Below are positions 11,827-22,306 of a DNA stretch of 64,000 nucleotides, piece after piece; the first letter of the stretch is position 1; the number at the start of each line of letters is the position of its first letter. The stretch is from Byssothecium circinans (taxonomy: Eukaryota; Ascomycota; Dothideomycetes; Pleosporales; Massarinaceae). Both the position numbers and the translations under genes were made by a program. The notes beneath the pieces were generated by a model. It was not told the origin of the DNA and did no database searches. It saw nothing but the letters and a program-made list of their open reading frames with translations. The stretch covers positions 76,612 through 140,611 of the forward strand of contig ML976982.1 of assembly GCA_010015675.1 (NCBI GenBank), in the 5' to 3' direction.

Positions 11827-12696
11827 ATGCAGTACCTCTTCGCCGTTTCCGCTCTCATTGCGTCTGCCTTGGCCTCCAAACCCATGACGGCTGCCGAGCG
11901 TAATAAAGACTCTCTCGCCAAACCCAACCTCCACTACGCGAAAGTTGTCAACCGATGCCCCTACGATGTCAACCTTTGGTCCGTCGACAAGCAGATTGGA
12001 TGCACCAAGGATGATGGATTGGTCCTCAAGACGGGTCAGTCGTACCGTGAGGTCTTCCAAAATGACACTGAGGGCGGCATCTCTATCAAATTATCGAAGT
12101 ACAACACGTGCGGCGGAAAAGATCATACCCAATTGGAATACAAGATCAGCAACAAGACAGGCTTCCAAGGCAACTATCTGGACATGTCGTTCGTCGACTG
12201 CTTGGGAGGCGATTGCCCGGGTTGGAAGGACGGCTTTTATCTGAAGTCTGGCAACAATGGTGACCCCTCCTTGGCATCGACAAACAACAACGAGCACTGC
12301 CCAATCTTCAAGGTCAACAACGCAATCGAAGCCGCCAAGGTTTCATACGTCCTTCCCGACGACCGCCAAACCAAGTTTTGCAAAGAAATCGCCAACCTAG
12401 AGCTCTACCTCTGCGGTTCCCAACCGCCCAGCGACAGCGACGACGCTGCCTCCCCTATCGCTGCCCCTTCCAGCTCCAAACCGACCACGATCAGCACCCA
12501 GGCCAAGCCCACCACCACCCAGGCCCCTCCCAAGCCTGCCACCTCGGATGTCCAGGTCAAGGCTGCTGCCGTCACTGACGCGCCCAAGCCCTCTAAGCCT
12601 GAGGTCAAAACCGTCGTCACCTACGTCACCGTCGCTGTCGACGCCCCGGTCAAGAGGCACGCTCACGGCCGCCGCCACCAACACTTCAACGCATAA
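11827..12696 (+). CDS. BYS1-like secreted protein with Pro/Thr/Ser tail
   Basis: Intronless, 289 residues, start in CAAGATGC context. Residues 1-16 form a clear signal peptide (MQYLFAVSALIASALAS). Residues about 38-200 resemble the Blastomyces yeast-phase-specific/thaumatin-like fold (PF04681): KVVNRCPYDVNLWSVDK, GCTKDDGLVL, GGISIKLSK, QLEYKIS, LDMSFVDCLGGDCPGW, HCPIFKVN and a late LELYLCGS, with paired cysteines. Residues 205-280 are a low-complexity Pro/Thr/Ser/Ala linker likely to be O-glycosylated, ending in a basic His-rich tail (KRHAHGRRHQH), which is unusual for the family. The protein is predicted to be extracellular or cell-wall associated; BYS1 relatives have no assigned enzymatic activity. 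Strong third-position C bias suggests good expression. Confidence 0.82.
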   Translation: MQYLFAVSALIASALASKPMTAAERNKDSLAKPNLHYAKVVNRCPYDVNLWSVDKQIGCTKDDGLVLKTGQSYREVFQNDTEGGISIKLSKYNTCGGKDHTQLEYKISNKTGFQGNYLDMSFVDCLGGDCPGWKDGFYLKSGNNGDPSLASTNNNEHCPIFKVNNAIEAAKVSYVLPDDRQTKFCKEIANLELYLCGSQPPSDSDDAASPIAAPSSSKPTTISTQAKPTTTQAPPKPATSDVQVKAAAVTDAPKPSKPEVKTVVTYVTVAVDAPVKRHAHGRRHQHFNA

Positions 12697-15227
12697 GCGA
12701 TACCACTTCAACTGTATATCAATACCTGCTTAATGTCTTCACCTGTTGGATTGTTGGGAGGCAGCGTTGTCGCCGCGTAGAGCATGCTGCAGTTCAAGAG
12801 ATACCACGTTCGCGAAGTTCTTCTAGGAAGGGAGAGGAGGGAAAAGAGATTTGGGATATACCATTCCATGTAATGGCGGGAGAGGGATAGTCAGCGTCGC
12901 AGGCCAATTTCAGTCTTAATCAACCAATATCCTTATCGATCGACAGACGACGCTCTCCCGTCATTGCATCTGTGCTATTCTTTCGCTTTGCTTTCGCTTC
13001 TGATTCAATTCTCCAGCGCAACACACTTTGTTCACTTCGGTATGGCTGTCGCATCGCGACGCGGAGCCAGTCTCTGCGATGTTTCGTCCTTAGGCCACAT
13101 ACCCTCACGATGTCACGTCTCGATATCCCCTATTTCTTCCTTTCCTTTCTCCGTCTGTTATTAGCATTCATGTACTTTTGTCCCGCAAGGCGACAGGGGC
13201 TGGGGGTCGATACATTTACCTCCCCGTTTCGCGATTGGTGTCTTCTTCTGGATCGCTGTAAAATGTTTATTGTGTAGTTATTTTAGTCATTCCCTTGGAA
13301 ATCTAGATTTTTGATCTTAATTGCTCTGTTTATTACCGTCTCTGCTGATAGGTACGTGATGACCGCGACATATATGCGGGTAGCGCTGTGACGGGGTGAA
13401 ATGGGATGCGTCCCGTTCCTTGGGCGATGTGACTGTGACAAGGCAAACTACCTAATCTCGCGTACGACCCTATCCTCGTGGCCCTCCACGCGCGATTTGA
13501 GCGACGTGGTCACTGTCCATCCATCCACGCGATACTAAGTGATAGGGCCCGTGTAACTGCTACACTTATTTCCACCACAACGCGATACAACAAAACAATG
13601 CACAACTACCCATCGCAACACGACGAGATAGACTGAGTTGACCCCATGCAAAATCCTCCACCTACCTCATCAGACATCTACTACTGTTTCAACTATAACA
13701 GCCATCTATCCCCATTTCAACTATTCAACGTTTCAACTCTCAACCAACCACTCCACATTTCTCGTCTAATCGACAGGTACCCGTCCGTATCCGTACATCC
13801 CACCGTCAGTCCACACGCGACCACGGCGACTGGGCGACGACGTCAAAACAAGGTGCAATAAACCTTCAATTAAGCTATGAAACATCCAGCACCTACGCCG
13901 CTGGCAAGTTGAAACATCACATTTTTCTTCCCGTTTTGTGTTCGTGCCCGCTCACGCCGCTGCCCGTTGTTGGGCGGAGCTGCGCAGCGCCGCAGCCGTA
14001 ACCGCAGCCGGCGCGTGTGAGATGGGATCTGATGAGATGAGATGGGGATCAGATCGTTTTTTTGCTTACGCCGTACGTGTGCGTCTGGCGGATGGGCAGG
14101 AGTACCATTTCTTCGGCGTCGCGGTCGGTCTTTGGGCTTGTGGGTTTGGAGGGGGGGGAGGTCTTGCTGTTGCTGCTGCTGCTGCACCGCCTCGCTGTCG
14201 CAAGCACAAGGCTTGATGACTACGGACATGGCCTACGGTGCAGGGCTGAGCTTACGATTGATGGGATACTCCGTATTCATCATCGGACTCCGAGAAGTGC
14301 ATTCAATAATAATGTTGACTGATACCGGGGGGTCTGCCACTGTGAAGGATAGATAGCGTGCGTGAGAACTGAGAAGCAAGCGCGGCTCTGGTCGACTCTA
14401 CCGGTAGACTAATAAGTTGCAATGTGGCTGCCGTGAGTCTAACGTTTTTGCTCCATCATCTACGGTGTACATGTACAGTACAGTACATCCTCATCCATCC
14501 CGTCTTCTGAATCGATGCGATTAGATATAGGTATGCAAACCAAACCTCACGGCTCAACCCATGTCCTTTCTCATTCGTAAGTTGCCCCTACTCACTCTCG
14601 ACATCATGACAAGGTTCTCTAGTTTCTGGGAAGAATGTTCACACACTCACTGTGCAATACCACACCAGACTAGTCCAGCACCCGCGCGGCCGCGCCGGGA
14701 AGATACCCCAACTATACCGCGGTCCAGCGAAACGACGGCGTCGGGAACTACCCACTCACACTGACATGTGCTTTCGAGGTCGGATGGGTGAACGGGCGGG
14801 CTTGTGGCAGCGTTGTGGGCGCACGCCCGCAGGAGACTTTGGTTCCATGGTTCGAGACTTTGCGTTGTGGGGCATCGTAAGATAATTAAGATTTAGTTCC
14901 CCTGTCTTTAACTCGCGGGAGAAGGTGTACAGTAGCATGGTTTGTATCAGGTTTATGATGTTATCGCGTGCATGGTGTGGATTTTGACGGTATGGTTTGG
15001 ATGGAAGGAAGACGGTTAGGTCGAGCTCGGCAGTTGGACCGGTATTGTGAACCGGTGCTGCGCAATGGGGTTGAGATATTGAAAGGTTGAATGCGCATTT
15101 AGGCTATGATATTAAGAGAAAGTACTTTTTCTTTCATTGAATGTAGAATGCCTTTTGCAAACCAACGAGGCGAGTGCAAGAAGACTACCGGCATTCTACT
15201 ACAAAGCATTTCCGTCACCTCAAGTCC
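12697..15227. other. Intergenic, no gene supported
   Basis: A 2.5-kb gap between convergent genes. It contains a CAG/CTG-type trinucleotide run near 14165-14190, which reads as poly-Gln or poly-Ala in shadow frames, a 12-bp palindrome TGTACATGTACA near 14464-14475, and short frames with no conserved content. The 119-codon minus frame at 13870-14229 is compositionally odd (Arg-rich plus Gln run) and I do not call it. Confidence 0.5.
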
Positions 15228-18200
15228 TCAGCGATGCACGCCGATCATCCTCTCCCCATCCCCACCCCCAAACATCCGGATACTCTTCGCAAACTCATCA
15301 TCCTCGTCCTCTTTCTTAATCCACACCCCATCAACAAACGCTCCCTTCTTCATCCGCACCTCCTCAGCCTGAACCACAGTCTCAACCCCGGCTGGTACGA
15401 GCTCTTCGTCACCAAAGGGCAGCGCGTCGATATCGATCTCCCTCTCTTTCCCCACTAAACACATAATAATAACCAGTGCGCCTGCTTTACTCATAACTTG
15501 ATTCGCCTCTTTACACCGCTCGTCGCAGCAACACTCCAGACACCCTTCAAGGCAGTGGCAAGTCTGGAGCCGGGCGCATGCTTGACCAAGTAGCGTATCG
15601 ATGAACTCAAAAGCCTTAGTGCTGATACCCGAGCCGGACGCTCCACCTTTTGCGTCGTAGAAAGTTAGGCGCGCGGGGCGTTTTCGACTCGTTTCCCTCT
15701 TTGCGAATTCCTTGAGGGCGACTTTACATTCCGTGCGGACGTCGCCGGGCATACTGATGACGAAGTTGGGCATCAGACTCAGGACTGCATGTTCTGCTGC
15801 GTGGATTGCAGCTGCGATGTTCAGTCTCTTCTCTTTTAGAATATCGAGCGCTGATTTGGGAACATCGAGCCACATGCCCTTTGAATAAAGGATGATGGGC
15901 GGGTTGTCGACTTGTACGGCGTCGAGTATACGGCGCTTTTTGTCCACTTTGAAGAAGCCGAAGACGACTTGTTGGATCTTGATGGGGCCGTAGAAGGCTT
16001 TTGAGCGCGAATTTGGAATACGGCGGATAGCTTCTGTTTCGACGGGGTCGATGTCCGTGAAGTCGCGTTGTTGTGTTGTCCAGTCTACTTTTACGTACTC
16101 TACTTTTGCGATCATGCGTTCTTGGCTGAACTCCTTGACTAGGTACGTGTTGCCTTGATGAAGAAATATACCGCCTTCGTAGATGGTGAAGAAGGCGCGG
16201 GAAACTTCAAGCTCCTCTAAGACTATGTTCTTGCCATGTGTGATGTCGATGATGGCGAAATGCGAGTCTTCTGTATCGCGGATGGCGACATGCCGAGAGG
16301 GTTGAGGTAGGAAACGCTCGTTGCAGTGATAGAAGCCCTCTTTGTCTTTGCGCATGCGTTCCCGTGCGAGCTTGGGGAGTAGAGGACTGAAGTAAGCCAT
16401 ATCGGTTTCCGTGTTGATAGGCATCTCGTACGCCGCGCATTGGATATGACCTTCCAGCACGAGGAAGTTCTCGAGATCGACTTGCAGCTCGCAGTTTGGC
16501 TTCGTGAAGATCTCGTCTGGGTTCGACATGTAGTATTGGTCTGCCGGGAAACCGTCGCCCACCAGCACCGAAAGTGAGTCCTTGTTTCTGCGACCAGCTC
16601 GGCCACTTTGCTGGCGTAGATTAGCTATAGTGTAAGGAAAGCCAATAGTGAGCACAGCGTCTAGTGAGCCGATGTCCACGCCCAACTCGAGAGCGCTTGT
16701 CGCAACAATGCCGACGAGCTTGCCATCGAACATCTCGCGCTCTATCTGACGTCTATCTTGTGGCGTGTATCCACCGCGGTAAGACATCACTCTAGCAATG
16801 GCCTCAGGCCGTTCCAGCTCTTGCAACTCCGTCCTGATTGCTGCTAGGAGTGCCTCACACTGCTTCCGTACACGGCAAAAGGCAATGACCCGCACACCTC
16901 GAAGGATCAATTGACAAAACAGCTTTGCCGACTCCGCCAGGGCATTACCACGACCGGAGGTAGGATCACCTGGATCCTTGAACGGCGTGTTCCAGCAGAG
17001 AAACTCTTTTCTCCCGGATGGAGAACCGTCGAAGTCTGTCAACTTCACATCTTCCACACCAAAAATCGTCTTCATGTGCTTTTCCGGGTTTGCGACTGTT
17101 GCTGAACAAGAGATAAACTTGATATGGCGGTTTCCCACCGCCGCGCATATCCTGCGCAGCCGTCTCATAATCAATGCAACGTGGGCCCCGAACAGCCCGT
17201 TATACACATGCAATTCGTCCACGACAACAAACTTCAAATTTTGCAAAAACGACCTCCATGCTTCTTCTTGCGGTAGGATCGTAATGTGTAGCATATCAGG
17301 ATTGGTGAAGATGATTCGAGCTTCGTCTCTTATTTGATTTCGATCCACCATCGGTGTGTCGCCATCAAAGGTCTCAACCATGATATCTTGTAAGCCATCC
17401 ATGAACCGCAACATCTCTTTCAGACTTCGTTTTTGGTCTTGTGCTAATGCCTTTGTAGGGAAAATGTACATTGCCCTAGTATTAATATCTTGCTCGAGCT
17501 GATCTAGGACCGGTATTTGATAGATCAAAGACTTTCCGGAACTCGTTGACGTTGAGACGATAACGTTATGACCGTCATAGAGATTGTTGATTGCTTCTGC
17601 CTGATGCGCATAAAGTCGTTCAATGTTACGCGTGTTGTAAAGCGCATTAACCAGGCTCTGCGTCATCTGGAAGTTGAGGTCGCCGTATATAGGAGGCTGG
17701 GGATCGAAGACACGGTGACCATCTGGCACAATCTGTCCAGTGTACCACTCCAGTGTCTTGACTTCGTCGATGATCTCTGGTATGGCCTTGCGCTCCGTCG
17801 GTATCGTTGTTGGTAGAAGCGACTTCTCAGGTCCTGGGGTGGTAGACCTACTCTCTGAAGGAAAGGGGATGTAGGCAGTAGCCGTCTCCTTCAGTACCTC
17901 TACTGCATCCGCTTCTTCCTCATGGCACAGATTCAGGAACGCATTGACCGCCGAAGTGAACTTTGTGTTCCTCTTCTCAATCAACTTCATCATCTGCTTC
18001 TGACTGTATACCGGCATCTTCAATTCCTCATTCTTGAGCTTCTGAACAGCCTTCGCAGGCTCGCCGGTCTTTGCATGCTGAACCTGGCGCTTCAAATCAC
18101 CATCAATGAACTCGAACAACAGTACCTCTTTATGCTCAAGCTTGTCCAGTTCAGGTTGCGCAATGACAAAATCTCTCGCTTTCTTCCCGCTCTTGTTCTC

Positions 18201-18713
18201 TTCAGAGCCCATCAAGTTAATCTGCAACATGGCTTCGTCCACGTATGCGAAATTGATCGACTTGGGAATCAGCGCTGTGATTTGCGCAATATCCTCAATG
18301 ACTAGCTCCCGCTGTATCTGCCCTTCCACAGTACTCTTGAGATTGTCCAATGTAGTCGCAAGATGTTTGCGCGTACAGCAAAATGTGTATACGAGGTTCA
18401 ACGCGCGATGAACCTGAGCCAGCTTCGTGAAGTGCTCCGGCCATGGTATTGATGTCTCAACGACGGTCGACGAGCCATGTCGGAGCAGCGTAGGCCGCCC
18501 ATCCGCACCCTTCTTTGGTGTCCTCTTGGGCTTCTTTCCGCCATCGTGTGTCTTCGTGGGTACTTTCGTGGTCGTGGTGACTTCGTTCACGTTCTCATCT
18601 GGTAAAGGACTAACGTCCGGTGTGGGCTCAGCTGGCGGTTCATCTTCGCCGGTTTTTCGCTTTCGTTTGCGTACGATTTGGTCAGAGACAGATGCTGCTT
18701 TCAGTCGGGGCAT
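15228..18713 (-). CDS. HRQ1: HRQ1-type ATP-dependent 3'-5' DNA helicase
   Basis: Intronless, 1161 residues from the ATG at 18713; an in-frame upstream ATG at 18818 would add 35 residues. This is a RecQ4-like SF2 helicase implicated in crosslink repair and genome stability. In order there are a basic nuclear-type N-terminus (RKRKRKTGEDEP), a charged domain, then the helicase core with motif I STSTSSGKS (about residue 385), motif II VVDELHVY (about 496; DELH rather than DEAH), motif III SCSATVANP, motif V ATSALELGVDIGSLDAVL and motif VI QQSGRAGRR (about 700). The C-terminal DUF1998/MrfA-like zinc site is seen as CHCLEGCLECCCDERC (about 1050). These marks and the length fit fungal Hrq1. The extreme C-terminus is acidic with an MFGGGDGERMIG end. 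Confidence 0.95.
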   Translation of the reverse strand: MPRLKAASVSDQIVRKRKRKTGEDEPPAEPTPDVSPLPDENVNEVTTTTKVPTKTHDGGKKPKRTPKKGADGRPTLLRHGSSTVVETSIPWPEHFTKLAQVHRALNLVYTFCCTRKHLATTLDNLKSTVEGQIQRELVIEDIAQITALIPKSINFAYVDEAMLQINLMGSEENKSGKKARDFVIAQPELDKLEHKEVLLFEFIDGDLKRQVQHAKTGEPAKAVQKLKNEELKMPVYSQKQMMKLIEKRNTKFTSAVNAFLNLCHEEEADAVEVLKETATAYIPFPSESRSTTPGPEKSLLPTTIPTERKAIPEIIDEVKTLEWYTGQIVPDGHRVFDPQPPIYGDLNFQMTQSLVNALYNTRNIERLYAHQAEAINNLYDGHNVIVSTSTSSGKSLIYQIPVLDQLEQDINTRAMYIFPTKALAQDQKRSLKEMLRFMDGLQDIMVETFDGDTPMVDRNQIRDEARIIFTNPDMLHITILPQEEAWRSFLQNLKFVVVDELHVYNGLFGAHVALIMRRLRRICAAVGNRHIKFISCSATVANPEKHMKTIFGVEDVKLTDFDGSPSGRKEFLCWNTPFKDPGDPTSGRGNALAESAKLFCQLILRGVRVIAFCRVRKQCEALLAAIRTELQELERPEAIARVMSYRGGYTPQDRRQIEREMFDGKLVGIVATSALELGVDIGSLDAVLTIGFPYTIANLRQQSGRAGRRNKDSLSVLVGDGFPADQYYMSNPDEIFTKPNCELQVDLENFLVLEGHIQCAAYEMPINTETDMAYFSPLLPKLARERMRKDKEGFYHCNERFLPQPSRHVAIRDTEDSHFAIIDITHGKNIVLEELEVSRAFFTIYEGGIFLHQGNTYLVKEFSQERMIAKVEYVKVDWTTQQRDFTDIDPVETEAIRRIPNSRSKAFYGPIKIQQVVFGFFKVDKKRRILDAVQVDNPPIILYSKGMWLDVPKSALDILKEKRLNIAAAIHAAEHAVLSLMPNFVISMPGDVRTECKVALKEFAKRETSRKRPARLTFYDAKGGASGSGISTKAFEFIDTLLGQACARLQTCHCLEGCLECCCDERCKEANQVMSKAGALVIIMCLVGKEREIDIDALPFGDEELVPAGVETVVQAEEVRMKKGAFVDGVWIKKEDEDDEFAKSIRMFGGGDGERMIGVHR

Positions 18714-19284
18714 CGTGGGTGCATGCGGATGCTGCGGTCGTGCGGTGAAGAAAGTCCGTAGAGGCGTGTCGAAAGGGAAGCGCGGGAAATTCAATGCGCA
18801 TATCCTCGAGATTGACAAGATACTGTGGATCTAGGCAAAAGTGGGAAACAGTTTGTGCGTTATTTACAGCGAGCTAGAGAGGCTTGAGATGCGTATTGAA
18901 AAGGTGAGAAACGGAGGGGCGATTCGCGAAATCGCGCGCTCACGTGAGTCCGTGCTCCCATCTCGAAAGAGACAATGCATTTAGTCGGAAGTCTCTACGC
19001 ACTAATAGGGTCAATTAGCAAGTGAGGGGTATTAAAGCCTATGATTAATCATACTAAGCATGCGTGTGATGCTTGATGCGATATATACAAAAGAGTGACC
19101 CTATCTAAGAAATCATACCTAATGCAATCTTCGATTGCAACTGAGCAACATCAGCCTCAATTCCTCTTTATGTTCCCAATCCCAATGCTTATTATCCCCT
19201 CCTCAGGCTATAAAACGGTAACGGTAGTAGTAACAAGCCAGAGTTAGACCAGTCCCCGATCTTCATTCAGAAAAACCGTTCAGA
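18714..19284. other. Intergenic, HRQ1 promoter side
   Basis: Tandem minus-strand genes flank this gap. One CACGTG E-box-type palindrome at about 18941 lies some 230 bases upstream of the HRQ1 start. No open frame of interest. Confidence 0.5.
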
Positions 19285-20510
19285 CTACCTCGGCTGCTGC
19301 GGTGGCGCAACAGCTCCCCCAACATTCGGATAACCTCCCCCATCCAGTTCCGCTGAGAAAGGTCTCTCGTTTACCTCCGGCTGTTTATAAGCCTGCATAT
19401 TCTGCTGCATCTGCGGCGGCGGACTCCCCGTCATCGGAGGCGGGTACATCTGCTGTCCCTGTTGAGGCATAGGCTGCCATTGCTGCTGAGGCGGTGGCGC
19501 ATACGGACTCTGTGGTGGATGAGGCGACACTGAGCCCTGAGTAGTAGGCGACTGCGGCGCCCAACTACCCTGAGATGCCACACCGAAAGGCGCCATGCCT
19601 GGTTTCTGCTGGTGAGCGAAGTATGCGCTTTGGTGAGCTTGGTTGGGACTTCCGGGGTAGCTTGGTGCTGCGCTATTGGGACCGGCCTGTTGGGCCATAA
19701 GAGGTTGGGCTGGCAGTGTGGTTGTTTTCTTCTTGCGGCGCATGAAGAAGAATATGATGGCTCCGAGAAGCGCGAGGCCGACGACGGGTCCCACGACTAC
19801 CCCGGCAATCCAGGCTTTGCTGCTTGACTTCTCCGGGGGCCGAGGTTCGGGCGGGGGTTGAGGTCCGGGCGATGGGCTTGGAGTTGGGGTTGGGGTGGTA
19901 CTTGCTGGTGTGGATTGAGGTGACCTGGGCGATGGCGTTGGCGAAGTGATATCGGGTCTGACGCGGTAGTAGCTCCAGTTCACAGAACTCACTCCACAGA
20001 AGATGTTCGTGAGAGCATCAGGATCCGCGGTGTTCTCGTAAAGGAAACCCGTGTTACACACCGAGAAGGTCGAATCGGTAGGATCATATGCTGAAGTACT
20101 AGGATGCAGTATTAGCGTACGTAACGTCTGGTATTTCCGTGACATCCTCACCAAGGAATCGTCCTCAACGTTGATGTCTGTGTTCCAGAAGTTGTCACTC
20201 GATATACCAAACTGCCCGCAAAACATCCAATTGGCACATTGCATCCCGCTAGAGTTGTAGCGCAACACCTCCAGTAACTCGCACTCTGATAGTAAGTACC
20301 ACCAGACTCGCACGCTCGGCTCGTATACGTCCCACCAATGGACAGCCAACCCATGAATCGATCATTGTTTTGTTTTCTCAACAGTTCCATAGGAACCTCA
20401 GGCGCCGGTGTGATCGTCGGATCCGAAACCGCAGGCGTAGGTGTGAGCAGTTTTGCAAGGCCGCACCCTGCAAAGAGCGCGCAACTCGAGAAAGAGAGCA
20501 CGCGCATCAT
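19285..20510 (-). CDS. Single-pass Cys-rich cell-surface protein (sensor-like)
   Basis: Two exons (20510-20152 and 20098-19285; GTGAGG..CCTAG) join in phase 2 to give 390 residues. The junction creates a cysteine in RTIPCTSAYDP, extending a Cys-rich ectodomain. Layout: signal peptide (VLSFSSCALFAGCGLA), ectodomain of about 160 residues with WRCCATTLAGCN, a Pro/Ser/Thr stalk, one TM helix (AWIAGVVVGPVVGLALLGAIIFFF) followed by RRKKK as stop-transfer, and a Pro/Gln/Tyr-rich cytosolic tail. This matches the architecture of fungal Mid2/Wsc-like wall-stress sensors and related orphan surface proteins, but the ectodomain is not a WSC domain I recognise, so a sensor role is only inferred. Two tandem ATGs lie at the start; either could be used. 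Confidence 0.75.
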
Positions 20511-21313
20511 GTGGCATTAATGCTGTTGTGTTGTTGCAATCCGGTCTGGGGGGCTATCGACTTTGAAACACTTCTTGCAGATGATGTGCAGGAAGTAGGA
20601 AAACGAGCTGAATGAGCCAGAAGCCAGGCTGGAGTGATAGAGAAAAGCCATTTTCCATTACTAATAGGCCTACCACCAGCGCCGTATCCACTTCCGAGCA
20701 AAGCGAAGTGCAGCCACAGCAGCTGACAGGAGTGTCTCGTGAAGGCGCACCAGACTCGAGAATTGGGTGTATCTACGAATCACGGCACGCTGAGGTACCG
20801 CGCCTACCTTAGGGCGATGCCACTCCACAATAGTCAGTCAAGTGTAGCCGCGTTTTTGCGAGGGGATAGCGAATACGACGTGTCGTAGCATTGGGTGCGG
20901 CTGAGAAAGGCAATGCTCGATGCGCCAAGGCATGCACCTTCCGTATTTTAGCGTGGTTTTCAAGGCGGTGGTGATGTGGCTTGGGGCCAAATTTAAAGAT
21001 GTGATGCCGCATCCAAAATCGGCCTCGCCATGCGCCCGCTCGAGTAGTGGTAGACCGCACCCCCATACAGATTTGTCTTAAACGATCGGGTAGCAGCGGA
21101 GCAAGATGTGCGAAGTCTTCCATATGCCCAACCGTAAACAGCCACGATATTCAAGCAACTGCTCAACCACAAGCTCTCAATCGATGTGTGACAGATGAGT
21201 TTGCAGATCGTTTTCAGCCTCTCAAACTGTGCATAGCATAGCCAGACTTTTGACACACGACTGCACAAACAGCCTTCTCTTGCGTGCTCTCCCCAGTTGC
21301 GGCCAGATGCAAT
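20511..21313. other. Intergenic, no gene seen
   Basis: Between two minus-strand genes. The frames at 20809-21268 are short, overlapping and without motifs. It presumably holds the promoter of the surface-protein gene and the 3' region of the phosphopantetheinyl transferase. Confidence 0.5.
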
Positions 21314-22021
21314 TCAACTGTCCGACCGATTGTGCCCCGTTCTAGTCGATTGGTCGTCCGGAGCAGCGCGTTGAGCTTCCACTCTCATGCTCTCACATTC
21401 ATCCATGGTGTTGCACGGCCAGTCCAACATTGGCACGATGGCCACGGCAGTCGCCCAACTCTTGTCATGACTGATGCTGACCTCACAAAATTGGCCTTCC
21501 ACAGATTCAATATCGAAGGTCGCATCGATTGGAGGGCCCTGGGCAATGCGCGTCTTGGGGTCGTCGGTCGGGCGTTCAGGCAATTTATTGCGCAGGATGA
21601 GTCCTTGAGGGCGCGAGGTCTCGGTATCCGGTCGCTGATCTGGTGGAGAAACCGGCAGGATGATGATCGAGTGGAAGCCGTTCGAAGTTCCCAGGTGCTC
21701 GCAAGCTTTGCGACAAGCTTCCTTTGCGGCCCATCTACCAAAAATTAGCTTCCGAGCAGGGCCAGGCAATACGAACATCAGAGCGCCATACCTTCCAGCA
21801 AGAAACTGTGAGATGGCAGCTATATCATCGTCTGTGCTTGGACCGGACTGGAAGCGGTTCCAGAAATACTGTCGTTCAGGCCATGTTAACAGCTTGGGGA
21901 GAAAACGATCCAGTCTACGTGCCGAGGAATTCTTGGAGATTTGGAGGATGCCCCTAATTCGCTTTATGCTGCAGATATCGGTGCCCACGCGGAGGGATAA
22001 AGGAAAGGCTCGCGGAGGCAT
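21314..22021 (-). CDS. PPT2: Holo-[acyl-carrier-protein] synthase, PPT2/AcpS type
   Basis: Transfers 4'-phosphopantetheine from CoA to a carrier-protein serine; the yeast counterpart Ppt2 activates mitochondrial ACP. Family marks are VGTDICSIKRI at residues 12-22 (Mg-binding Asp), FLAGR..WAAKEACRKA (Glu and Lys of the active site) and VSISHDKSWATAVAI. The frame is open throughout (235 residues), but the AcpS signature is interrupted after FLAGR by 19 residues. A 57-nt segment (21791-21735, GTATGG..GGTAG) has intron ends, and its removal joins FLAGR directly to WAAKEA, giving 216 residues. I favour the spliced form. The C-terminus carries a low-complexity tail after the conserved core. Confidence 0.88.
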   Translation of the reverse strand: MPPRAFPLSLRVGTDICSIKRIRGILQISKNSSARRLDRFLPKLLTWPERQYFWNRFQSGPSTDDDIAAISQFLAGRYGALMFVLPGPARKLIFGRWAAKEACRKACEHLGTSNGFHSIIILPVSPPDQRPDTETSRPQGLILRNKLPERPTDDPKTRIAQGPPIDATFDIESVEGQFCEVSISHDKSWATAVAIVPMLDWPCNTMDECESMRVEAQRAAPDDQSTRTGHNRSDS

Positions 22022-22198
22022 GAGAGTCGCAAATTAGGGGACGTTTAAAACTCTGGGCCAGTGGTCAGGGAAGCTCCGTGTTTAGTCATGCAATAATCAA
22101 CCGCGCCAGTGAATATTTGAGGGCTGCGCTAACAAGAAAAAGCGCACATGCGACATTCTTGGACATGGCCCCCTTGCATGCAGTGCAAAAGAAAGGCC

Positions 22199-22203
22199 AA
22201 AAA
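22199..22203 (-). terminator. Pol III T-run terminator of tRNA-Ser
   Basis: Five T residues on the minus strand lie 22 bases after the tRNA 3' end, the usual RNA polymerase III stop signal. Confidence 0.7.
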
Positions 22204-22225
22204 GAAATCAGTATCATGCGATATA

Positions 22226-22306
22226 CGACGCCCACAGGATTCGAACCTGTGCTCCCGAAGGAATAAGATTTCTAGTCTTACGCAATAACCACTCTGCCAG
22301 AGCGCC
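22226..22306 (-). tRNA. tRNA-Ser (anticodon AGA)
   Basis: Reading the minus strand gives a full cloverleaf of 81 bases without an intron. The acceptor pairs GGCGCTC with GGGCGTC (one G-U at pair 2, one U-G at pair 6), with discriminator G. The anticodon stem is TAAGA/TCTTA with loop CTAGAAA, reading AGA. The long variable arm TTCCTTCGGGAG is diagnostic of serine, and the T arm is CACAG-GTTCGAATC-CTGTG. Internal A-box (TGGCAGAGTGG) and B-box (GGTTCGAATCC) sequences are intact. It decodes UCU, and UCC after A34 is changed to inosine. Confidence 0.96.

Noticed and set aside
13870..14229. 119-codon minus-strand frame with a Gln run and Arg-rich stretch
   Set aside because: It is produced by a CAG/CTG-type repeat in GC-rich DNA. 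The opposite strand shows equally long frames, there is no motif, and no splice or start context supports a gene.
19612..20615. Plus-strand frames across the surface-protein gene
   Set aside because: Shadows of the minus-strand Pro/Gln-rich coding sequence.
15228..22306. Secondary-metabolite cluster suggested by the PPT enzyme
   Set aside because: The PPT is of the AcpS/mitochondrial type, and no PKS, NRPS or tailoring enzymes lie nearby; the single MFS gene is more than 8 kb away among housekeeping genes.
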